Source: Sipunculus nudus (Eukaryota > Annelida > Sipuncula > Golfingiida > Sipunculidae). From it: a stretch of 64,000 nt of DNA. The stretch lies in contig CM049307.1 of assembly GCA_026874595.1 (NCBI GenBank), positions 98,020,330 through 98,084,329 of the forward strand, in the 5' to 3' direction. The notes beneath the pieces were generated by a model, which searched no databases, had not been told where the DNA came from, and worked only from the letters and a program-made list of their open reading frames with translations. Positions 23,139 to 32,115 of the stretch are shown here, piece by piece (the stretch's first letter is position 1; each line of letters opens with the position of its first letter). The position numbers and the translations under genes were made by a program.

Positions 23139-25595
23139 TTTGTCTGCGCTCTCCTGGCCACAATTTTGCAGCAATCGACATGACCCTTACAGGGTTGATT
23201 GACAACCAAACACCCTGGAACCCTATTGTTTTTGGTCAACATTGCTCCAAGGTCAAGGGTCAAGGTCACGACAGGTGTGGTTAACGGTTTTTGCACTATA
23301 ACTTCGCCATAAATAGGCTTATCCACTTCTGCAATTGCTCATTTTTTTCGTCATCACCTGGCCTTTCTTTTGATATGTAGCTTACTTAAATTTGCCGTTA
23401 CCATGGTTACATTTTTTGGGCAAAATTCATGGGAATTGGAAATAACACGACCATTTTTTTGTAACTTTGTCAGTTTTTAAGCTAGGCAGATCTAGTTTTC
23501 GGCATTTTGTTCCACATGGCCAGCTTTACACGACAGAACTGAAAGTTACGCCAAATCTCGCGCCATATCTCGTCAAACGAGAAAAAAACGAGACTTCGCG
23601 GAAATGCTTATAACTCGGCGACTTTTGCATCAATCAACTTGAAACTTACACGCTTGATTGACAAACCGATTTCTAGGTGCTCTATTGTTTTTGGTCAACA
23701 TTGCTCCAAGGTCAAGGGTCAAGGTCACGACAGGTATGGTTAACGGTTTTTGCACTATAACTTCGCCATAAATAGGCTAATCCACTTCTGCAATAGCTCA
23801 TTTTTTTTGTCATCACCTGGCCTTTCTTTTGACATGTAGCTTACTCAAATTTGCCGTTACCATGGTTACATTTTTTGGGCAAAAATCATGGAAATTGGAA
23901 ATAACACGACCATTTTTTGTAACTTTGTCAGTTTTTAAGCTAGGCAGATCTATTTTTCGGCATTTTGTTCAACATGACCAGCTTGACACGACAGAACTGA
24001 AAGTCACGCCAAATCTCGCGCCATATCTCGTCAAACGAGAAAAACGAGACTTCGCGGAAATGCTTATAACTCGGCGACTTTTACAGCTAGACAGGTCTGG
24101 TTTTCGGCATTTCGTTCCACCAAACAAGCTTGACACGACAGACCTGCAAGACAGGCCAAATCTCGCACCGTATCTCGTCAAACGAGAAAACACGGGATTT
24201 CACGGAAATGCTTATAACTGGGCCAGTTTTACAGCTAGACAGGTCTGGTTTTCGGCATTTCGTTCCACCAAACAAGCTTGACACGACAGACCTGCAAGAC
24301 AGGCCAAATCTCGCACCGTATCTCGTCAAACGAGAAAACACGAAATTTCACGGAAATGCTTATAACTCGGCCAGTTTTACAGCTAGACACGTCTGGTTTC
24401 CGGCATTTCCTTCCACATGACCTGCTTGACACGATAGATGTGCAAGTCAGGCCAAATCTCGCACCGTTTCTCGTCAAACGAGAAAACACGAGATTTCACG
24501 GAAATGCTTATAACTCGGCGAGTTTTACAGCTAGACAGGTCTAGTTTTCGGCATTTTCTTTCACATGACCTGCTGGACATGACAGAACTGAGAGTCAGGC
24601 CGAATGTCGCACCGTATCTCGTCAAACGAGAAAACTTGAGATTTCACGGCATTGGTTATAACTCGGCGAGTTTTACAGCTAGACAGGTCTAGTTTTCGGC
24701 ATTTCGTTCCACATGACCCGCTTGAAATGACAAACCTGCAAGACTGGCCAAATCTCGCACCATTTCTCGTCAAACGATAAAAAAGGAGATTTCACAGAAA
24801 TGCTAATAACTCGGCGACTTTTACAGCTAGACAGATGTAGTTTTCGCCATTTCATAACATTTAGAGAGTTTGATATGACAAATCTACAAGACTGGCCTAA
24901 TTCTGCACCATATCACGTCAAACGAGAAAACACGAGAGTACACGGAAATGCTTATAACTCGGCGACTTTTACAGCTAGACGGATCTAGTTTTCGCCATTT
25001 CGTAACGTTTGGCCGTCTTGACATAATAAAACTGCTCGTCTTGCCAAATCTCGTACTATATCTCGTCAAGCGAGAAAAAAACATGATTTCACGTAAATGC
25101 TGATAACACGGCCATTTTTGTAGCTAGACAGGTCTAGTTTCCGGCATTTTGTAATATTTGACAAACCTGACATAACAAAACTGGAAATCTCGCCAAAGCT
25201 CGCACCATTTCCCGTCAAACGAGAAAACACGAGATTTCATGCAAATGCTTATAACTCAGCGGCTTTTATAGCTAGACAGGTCTAGTTTTCGGCATTTCAT
25301 ATAATTTGGCCAGCTTGACATGACAAACCTGAAAAACGTCTCACTGCTTCTTGTCAAACGAGATTAACGGGATTTCATGAAAAAAAATTTGAACTTGGTC
25401 CCTTTTACACTAGAAAGATATGCAGCTGTTAAAGGTCAGCATGCATAAATAAACATATTATCCGTTTCTGCTGCCCCCACAATGTTGCTCATTCATATGA
25501 CTGTTTCTACATGCACTCTCTGTCTATCTGTCTGTATCATTTCCATTTCCGGCAAGCGCGTGACCTCTGGTCATCTTGTTTGTTTGTTTGTCTGT
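23139..25595 (+). repeat. Macro-unit 3 (2457 bp), with an internal restart
   Basis: It begins like units 1 and 2 but after one 148-bp unit restarts with a second partial head at about 23625-23720; TTGTAACTTT of the two starts lies at 23459 and 23917, 458 bp apart. It then carries about ten 148-bp units and ends with the same closing segment as the other two. The last units (24780-25330) are the most diverged. Confidence 0.9.
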
Positions 25596-25745
25596 TTGTC
25601 CGCACGCTACAGGTCGCAATTTTGCAGCAATTGATCTGAAACTTATAGGTCAAGTGTAAAATCGGTATCCCTCGGAGCCTATTGATTTTGGCCTTGATCG
25701 GTCTAAGGGCAAGGTCACGGTTCTTGGCAAACACTGGCGACTATG
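25596..25745 (+). repeat. Final head copy and right edge of the composite repeat
   Basis: GCAATTTTGCAGCAATTGA and CCTATTGATTTTGGCC match other heads (closest to 14690-14800). The repeat stops at CTGGCGACTAT (25734-25744), the word found in the inverted repeat at 9692-9722. Confidence 0.7.
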
Positions 25746-26715
25746 TCATGATTACATCTTGCACTTGTTACATGGTAGGCTGTCGCGCAAACAACTTGGA
25801 GAGTGTTTTTATTGGGGTACTGGAAGCTATTGTATTAGAGGTACACTCATTAATAGTATCGGGAGTAGCCGCGTGGGGGGTTGGGGGGTTGGTTTAAGTA
25901 GGCCTTGACTTAGGATCGTCAAAATATATTATTAAATGGAAATCTAATATATAATATTGAAAATATCTAAACATCTAAATAACAAATATCCTGTCGAATG
26001 GGATAACAAAAGTTGATCATGCACACTCTAGACATCAGGTCCAAATGCTCAATAAGCTTTTTAAAGATTTTCTTTGTAGGAGGTAACCGTCTTCATTTTA
26101 TGCTGTTTTATCCAACCCTTAATCTGAGTATTTACATCTGTAGAGATCTTCATTTTGCGACTAAGTGACAGGTATGTAGCACTCGCTTTCTATCGTGTTA
26201 TTTTGTAACTTGGGATCGGCCAAACCCAGTGTCTAATAGTCAGGTGGCGAATCCTGGAATTGTAATTCTGATCACGCCTCAGAGTAGAATATGCCAACCT
26301 AGATTTTATTATTTCTGGATATTATAACAACTGTTCTAGAGAGGTTGTCATCTCAAAAAATTATTAAATAGTCATTTTTGAGGCGTAAGAGAAAAAAAAG
26401 TAAAATCTTAATTTCACCTAAAGTACCTGACTATTTCACATAGACATTTACAACTGCATGTCAAGTTCATGTCAAGGGCATGTATAAACGGTTGTTAAGG
26501 TTTTAAATATATTGGCCACTAACCTGAATATACTGTAATATTTTGACTTTGTATTTTATTCTGTAGTAAGAGCTACTGAGGAGTCTAAGTTTTTGATACA
26601 CATCCTGCCTTGCAAACTGTGCACGCATATATGTTGCATGTGTTTTTTTTACAAATGTGTATGCCATCTTCACTTAATTATAGTTGCTAATTACAATTGG
26701 TACAGGCAACTAATT
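25746..26715. other. No gene seen
   Basis: Unique-looking AT-rich DNA. A G-rich patch at about 25873-25890 is the only feature noted. Confidence 0.5.
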
Positions 26716-27240
26716 AAGATAATGTAGTTAGCATCATCATTCATGCATATTAGCTTAATTTATGAAGATCCATAAGCAAACCAAATTTAATAACAAACCA
26801 TTCAGCTTTTTTCTTAGAAATCTAGTAATTTGTAAATACTTGTTACAGTATTTCTGGGGTGCTAAAACACCCCCGTAACTTTGAGAATATATGTCACAGT
26901 AACCTAATATCAGGTTCATGAACTAACCATTACGGGTACGATTTATGCCTTGTTAACAGATCTAGTGTTCTCAAAAATACACGTAAAACTTGTAAAAATC
27001 AAGATAATGTAGGTGGCGTCACCATTCATGCCCAGCAGCTTAAGTTTATTAAGACCCATAAGCACACAAAATTTAATGACAATCCATCAAGCCGTTCCTG
27101 AGGAATCTGGCAATTTTAGTGTGTACTTTTTAATTAATCCGGGGGGGGGGGGGGGTAAAACACGATCCATTAGTCAAAGAATATAGGTCACAGTGACCTA
27201 ATTTCAGGTTTCTGAGGAGAACTTTTGAGGATCTCTAAGG
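26716..27240 (+). repeat. 285-bp direct tandem duplication within hairpin-ended repeat copy 2
   Basis: AAGATAATGTAG starts at 26716 and 27001, and following words align in order (CATTCATGC, CCATAAGCA, AAATTTAAT, CTAATATCAGGTT/CTAATTTCAGGTT). The second copy contains a run of 16 G (27141-27156) where the first has only CACCCCCG-like sequence. Confidence 0.75.
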
Positions 27241-27987
27241 ATGCAGAGGTTCAAGATGGGCTTTAAGGTGTTTTCCATAAGTGCAAGTCCGTATCCGCAG
27301 TCCGTATGCGTGGTCCGCATGTTTGGTTCGCAAAATTCGCTTTGTAGACTTTTTAACTGGGCGTTTCCATTCATCCGCATGCGTAGTACGTATGAATAGT
27401 CCGTATGCGAAGTCAGTATCCGAACGCTGCTGGGAGCGATTTTTGCGCACTACGTATACTGATCTTCGCGTCGATTTCGGGTTTAGCATAGAGTTTCCCA
27501 GTCAGGCCGTGCTGTATGTAGTCTATATTTTCAACTGGTATTAACGTCATTTCTGTTATCAGTTTTCCAGAAACCAATCATATTGGCATTTGGTTAAGTT
27601 TTGTTTTCGTAAACATCACTGTCGCGTATAAAATATTACTAAATATGATCTTTAAAAAAAATATTATTTGAATTTTATTGTTTAACGTTTGATGCTAATA
27701 AATACAAATGTACAAAAATATATGGTAAAATGGCTTGCAAAAAAGATAAACTTCAGCTATCGAGCACCTATCAATACGGAATACGGACTATGCATATACG
27801 TACTTATGGAAAACGAACTTTGCGGATATTGACTACTTCACGCATGCGGACTACGGATACGCACTACGCACTTTTGGAAAACCACCTTTATGGTTACGAT
27901 TCGAACCCTGTTAACGGCCGGCCGGACAAACGGAGGACGGACAATGGGTGATTCTTATAGCTCAGATGACTTTCAGTCAACTGAGCT
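27180..27987 (+). repeat. Dispersed hairpin-ended repeat, copy 2, split by a MITE
   Basis: Left part GGTCACAGTGACCTAATTTC and right part GTTACGATTCG, a GGACGG-like tract and the terminal hairpin (27959-27987) match copies at 1-278 and 28380-28624. The MITE at 27266-27887 interrupts it, and removing the MITE plus one TTA restores colinearity with copy 3. Confidence 0.75.
27266..27887. mobile_element. Harbinger-like MITE, 622 bp, TTA target duplication
   Basis: Left end AGGTGTTTTCCATAAGTGC and the reverse complement of the right end (AGGTGGTTTTCCAAAAGTGC) form terminal inverted repeats of about 50 bp with mismatches, continuing through GTATCCG and AGTCCG words. TTA flanks both sides (27263-27265 and 27888-27890), the 3-bp TWA duplication typical of PIF/Harbinger elements. 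Many CCGTATGCG/CCGCATGCG words lie just inside both ends, as expected of transposase-binding subterminal repeats. It has no transposase frame, so it is non-autonomous. Confidence 0.8.
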
Positions 27988-28379
27988 AAAAAGGGGTTTC
28001 CTGGGAAGAAACTTTGATACTTAAGCTTGCTTAATCTTTTTGCAGTTGTATACAAGTGACCCATGAGTCAGCTGACAAGCATGAGATAATGGCCTAATTT
28101 TTACAACTGTTGTCTTATTTCGAAGGAAATGATTGCAAATGTTGTTAAAATTTTGGGGAGGGACAAGAAGATTTGTATGCATAAAGCACATCAGTTGATG
28201 GTTCAGGGCAAAATAGTGATACTAGGCATGAATGAACATTTGCAACTGGTTCAATCCTGTCTTCATCAACTGATGAAACAACTTTTTTTATCAAAAAGCA
28301 TGCATGCACAGAATTATGGTGATCAATGCATTAGTTGTTGAGATACTGGATCTTTTGTGTACAATTTTCTGTTATTCTG
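27988..28379. other. No gene seen; small inverted repeat
   Basis: CATCAGTTGATG (28189-28200) and CATCAACTGATG (28264-28275) are inverted 12-bp words. Nothing else is recognisable. Confidence 0.45.
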
Positions 28380-28624
28380 AAGGGTACTTCTGCGCCCCAT
28401 AGCTTCAAAGATATTGGTGACAGAGACCTAATTTCGTGTTTCCAAGGAGATTTTCATAGACCTCCTAGTATGTCAAGTTAGAAACTCCAGTATGTCAAGT
28501 TGGAAGTTTATAGGTCCAGCAGTTACGATTCGTGCCTACTAAACGGACGGACAGACAGACAGACAGACGTACGCCGGAAAAATAGTGATCGTCATAGCTC
28601 AGATGACTTTTAGTCAGCTGAGCT
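28380..28624 (+). repeat. Dispersed hairpin-ended repeat, copy 3
   Basis: It carries the same order as copies 1 and 2: GACAGAGACCTAATTTCGTG, GTTACGATTCG, GGACGGACAGACAG tract, then hairpin AGCTCAGATGAC/GTCAGCTGAGCT at 28596-28624. It is uninterrupted and serves as the empty-site reference for copy 2. Confidence 0.8.
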
Positions 28625-29479
28625 AAAAACTGCTACCAGAGAAAGCTGTCTTTGTAAGACCATAAAGCCCAACAGAGCCATTCTTAATATTTCCAAAGAT
28701 GTCAGCACATATGATACCGCACTCCATTTTCTTAGAAAAGCATTGTTCAAGAAATGCAGGCTCAGAGTCCTGGAATGACGAAGGGAAAGAAGTCTTCATA
28801 GAAAGTGTTCCACACCAGTCTTCACTGTTTGGCACATGGTTGATTGTACACTACTACTCACCACAGAGCCTGTGCAGTCCAGTTGCTTTGCACTGACAGT
28901 TTCAGAGAGGAAGGCACACAATGCAGCACAAGGCGATGCCTCTGCCGTAGGAGGGACATGAACTGTACAGGTGCTTGTGCTCGTGCAGGAACTCATTGAC
29001 CGATGATAAAGATGACCAGAATTAGGACTACTTACCACATGGAAAATTATTAGCTTGAGAGCTTGAAGTGGTTTCCTTTGCACAGATATGTGTATATCTT
29101 ATGGTTAATGGGGTATTGTGCATGCTAAACTCTCTCCAGACAATTCTTGAAACAGTAAATGCAACGGTTATATACACATCTTTATTTTAAATCCTTCACT
29201 CTTTGGTGTGGCATAAACATTAGTATGTATTATTTTTCACACAAATGTTCCTTTTAGTGTTTGATATTTATTTGCCTAATTTGTAAAACCTGACTTTCAA
29301 TTGACATTCACTCGATTATCAAAAGCGTCAATAAAAATCATCTAAGGCATATTAAAAAATGGCAACCATCCTATTTCTATCCCTAAGGAATCCATTTAAC
29401 CATATATCATGATAGGCAGCTTCTACTCTGAGATGTGCACACAATGTTTTCTGGAGCCCATATTCAGATTTTGCCAGCT
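28625..29479. other. No supported gene; weak minus-strand coding-like stretch
   Basis: Two overlapping minus-strand frames (28623-28835 and 28796-29083) have unbiased amino-acid use and nearby GTGAGT and GTAAGT donor-like words, but I see no domain and no consistent exon pair. I therefore leave it uncalled. Confidence 0.4.
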
Positions 29480-29722
29480 GACTATAACGCACCGGCGGGT
29501 TTTGGTGTGTAATCATCCCCACGACTGAGTTATAATACCGAGGAATCCACAAAGACGCACTCATTGTGCGTGATACACGGCTGTGGCCTTCCTATCAAGC
29601 CTTCAGAGTGCTCACCCTTGGTTGGGGCTGACCTAGAAAATTTTCACCGCATCTCGGCTGAAAATTGAACACACAACCTCCCGGCTTTGAGTCCTGTGCT
29701 CCACCCCTAGATTACAGCAGCC
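29480..29722 (-). mobile_element. tRNA-derived SINE, family 1, copy 2
   Basis: On the minus strand the head (GGCTGCTGTAATCTAGGGGT, GGAGCACAGGACTCAAAGCC) and body (GTCAGCCCCAACCAAGGGTG) match the SINE at 3647-3935 throughout. The B box is decayed (GTGTTCAATTTTCA). The 3' limit is approximate. Confidence 0.75.
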
Positions 29723-29836
29723 TGTCTGTAGTGGTGGTGTATATTGTCGTCACGTTTAATTTCTTGAAATATAAAATTATGGTAGCTCGCCTATGTAAAT
29801 TATCTAGGATTTTTTTGCAGGGCGGGGTCAATGGGT

Positions 29837-30010
29837 GTCATGCATAAAATGGTCCAAAAATAAGTCGTTGGTTAAGAGCGTGAGGGGGGGGGGGGGGGGG
29901 TCTCGACCCCAAAAAACCCCTGTCATGCATAAGATTTGTCTACATAGTGGGCGTTGGTTGAGAGCTGGGGGGGGGGGCGGGGCTGGACCCCCAAACACGT
30001 CCCCCCCCGA
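29837..30010 (+). repeat. 85-bp tandem duplication with long poly-G runs
   Basis: GTCATGCATAA starts at 29837 and 29922. Each copy has GTTGGTTRAGAG followed by a G run (18 and 10 G) and then a GACCCC/GGACCCCC stretch. The G runs could form quadruplexes; this is inference. Confidence 0.75.
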
Positions 30011-31854
30011 ATCCGTGCCTAACAGGTGTACAATTAAACTCACAGGTTTGTAGTCAGAAGCTACATAAATGAAGCTGAACTCAACCGATGTAACATGGGT
30101 AAGACAATATGAGATGATAATTTCTAAAGATAGTACCGAATCCAGTAAAATCAAGCAGTTTTTGTTCTCTCCCCCATTATAGCATTATATATTATGCCAG
30201 GGGAGCAGATGAACTCCATCCCTGTATACTGACCAGGGGAATGAAAGTACGTATACACAGTATAAAGGCAGTACTAGCGGTCGCTGTGCACGCAGAATCT
30301 GATACCGCTACACAGGACCATCCCCTTTATACAGAGGCGAAAGTTAATCCTACAGACAAAAAAAGCGACTGATTATTCCCTGGGGTTCACCAGGCAGGCG
30401 ATGCCAAACAATAACACAATTAGTCATTATCATCCCGGCTGATTGTTAGCAATGCATGTTGTTGAAATAAGAAATATCAGGATAATCATTGAAATAGTAA
30501 AACTGAAGTAAAAACCATCAGGTATACAAATGAGAGAAAACCTTTAATACTCTATGAAAGAAATATGAATATAAAAATACCAAAGGATACACGTCTTGCT
30601 GGTTTACATGGAAGGCCCTGGACCACATGGAGTAGCAACAACAGATCCCTCAACACGACCGTACAAGAAGCTAAGGTTCCAGTACAGATGAACTCGTCCA
30701 GGGGCTGAAGAGATTCTGACGTCACATTCAATAATTGTGTCTTTCTGAATTTGACGATACATTTACCATTGCGATGTTGTTCAATAATATATGTACAGTC
30801 ATCATTTTAATATGTCGATGACGAGATTATCATTGAATTAAAATGGTGATGTACAAGCCAATTAAAAAAATAACGTAACACATAATTATAACAATAATTT
30901 AATTGATTTTATAAAGTGCACGATCTAAGCATGCCATGAACCGCAAATATACGCATGTTTCAAAGATTTCGTGAAAAAGTTATTTAACCTGTTGGTGCTA
31001 CCATTTGTTTTGTTATTGAAGGATAGTACAATAGATGCATAGTACGCAACAAAATGCTGTTAACGTTTAAGCAGAAACTGAAAATGAGCAGTAGTCAGGT
31101 AAGCTAGTTCTACTACGTAGATGGCTTGTGGGGGGTGATCGTTAGATCGATGGGGCAATACACGGACGTAAATAGCTTGATGCCGGATGTGGATGAACGA
31201 GCTCCACATGCCATGCTGCAATAATACCGGAAACTAGAGTAAAGTGGGCGACTTCCGGATATTACACAGAGGTATTGGAGAAAATGGTCACATTAAGAGA
31301 TCCTGTATTGTAGGAACGCGAGCTCAATGGTAGATTAAAAGAAGAAAACACCTACGCAGAAAAACTCTGAAGGAAACGAATAGTTGCCGAGGACATTGTC
31401 TAGGCTTTTGACGTTATATCTGAACTAATTTTACATCCTCAAATTAGCAGTGATTCTAACTGAGGATGTCTTCAAACAGCTCAAGTGCCCTATCAGTCTA
31501 TATTAAATGAGTTTCATCGTGCTCAGTCGAACAGCGTCCTACATCGAACAAGCGCATCTTGGTATTTATTGGCTTTTGTATCAAGATAATGTACATTTTC
31601 TGTGAATAATCACCAACAAATGACTAACAAAATGAAGAACAATCAATGCACAGAGTATTTAGTGGTATTGTGTTGTACTCATTTGATTATTTCAAAGTTA
31701 TGATTTATTGTATATTGTTTAAGATGAAAGGTTAACATAAAAATATTAAAATTAAACTGCTGAAATGCCGAACTGAAGTACAGAAGTAAATTCATAGTCA
31801 GGTGTAGCGGCATTTTGCCCTCTTACGAAAGAGAGTCTACCGACCTGTCAGAGT
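30011..31854. other. No gene seen
   Basis: About 1.8 kb of AT-rich DNA with no recognisable exon, RNA gene or bounded repeat. Confidence 0.5.
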
Positions 31855-32115
31855 TGAGCGTGGTGGCGTAGTGGACTTGTGAACGCAAGACTGGTGGTTC
31901 GCGTTACGTTCTTACCGCGCAAAATACTCCTAGCCAAAGTATTTACCACAAGGGTGCGCTCTCTCGACCCAGGAGTGAATTGGAACTGGTAATGGATTGC
32001 TGGCAAATGTAGAACGAATAACCTTCTAACGCCTGAAATGGCTGCTTGGGATTTATGCTCCCCAGGGAACCGAATAAAGCTACAAGAATGAACAAGCCCG
32101 AAAGACCAGGAAGGC
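31855..32115 (+). mobile_element. Second tRNA-like SINE (family 2), tentative
   Basis: GTGGTGGCGTAGTGG resembles an A box and CTGGTGGTTCGCGTTAC a B box, about 30 bp apart as in tRNA-derived heads. The body ends with GAATAACCTTCTAACGCCTG and AATGGCTGCTTGGG, then GAATAAAGCTAC, a SINE-like tail. There is only one copy here, so the family cannot be shown from this window. Confidence 0.45.

Larger units (their letters stand above)
10251..23869 (+). promoter_or_regulatory. Ten copies of an RFX X-box-like palindrome (GTTACCATGGTTAC)
   Basis: GTTACCATGGTTAC or a one-base variant occurs at 10251, 11001, 12905, 14930 (GTTACCATGGTAAC), 15362, 17758 (GTAACCATGGTTAC), 19859, 21578, 23397 and 23856. The RFX X-box consensus is GTTRCCATGGYAAC; the 14930 copy matches fully and the others match one half plus the CATGG centre. 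Most sit in the same local context, TTTGCC before and an AAATTTTGG or ACATTTTTTGGG run after. Binding is inferred; the motif is inherited with the repeat. Confidence 0.45.
10098..25718 (+). promoter_or_regulatory. Clusters of AAGGTCA nuclear-receptor-type half-sites in each repeat head
   Basis: Every head block carries two or three AAGGTCA words in direct repeat, often as TCAAGGTCA, the extended half-site of FTZ-F1/SF-1 and ERR-type receptors. Examples are near 10098-10121, 14778-14800, 17612-17628, 19710-19730, 21428-21450, 23248-23270 and 23707-23729; the last head near 25700 keeps one. They sit about 10-15 bp after the conserved CCTATTGTTTTTGGTCA. Function is unproven. Confidence 0.4.
9692..25745 (+). 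repeat. 16-kb composite repeat region
   Basis: The region is assembled from a few recurring blocks in the same orientation: a head (TCTG/TTTG tract, CAATTTTGCACCAATC, CCTATTGTTTTTGGTCA, AAGGTCAAGGTCA), a palindromic GTTACCATGGTTAC block, an AATCTCG...CGAGATT dyad block and a CCACCAGGGGGCG block. Heads occur near 10010, 14690, 17510, 19601, 21320, 23139, 23640 and 25596. The CTGGCGACTAT word near both ends supports treating it as one large (or repeatedly nested) element. No transposase or reverse transcriptase is readable. The many open frames inside it are repeat-derived and mutually overlapping. Confidence 0.8.

Noticed and set aside
19929-24988. Many 65-150-codon frames with similar peptides on both strands
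   Set aside because: They track the 148-bp tandem unit, which is not a multiple of 3, and overlap in several frames on both strands.
28623-29083. Minus-strand coding-like stretch with donor-like GTGAGT and GTAAGT words
   Set aside because: No recognised domain, frame change between the two halves, and no acceptor/donor pair giving a sensible exon.
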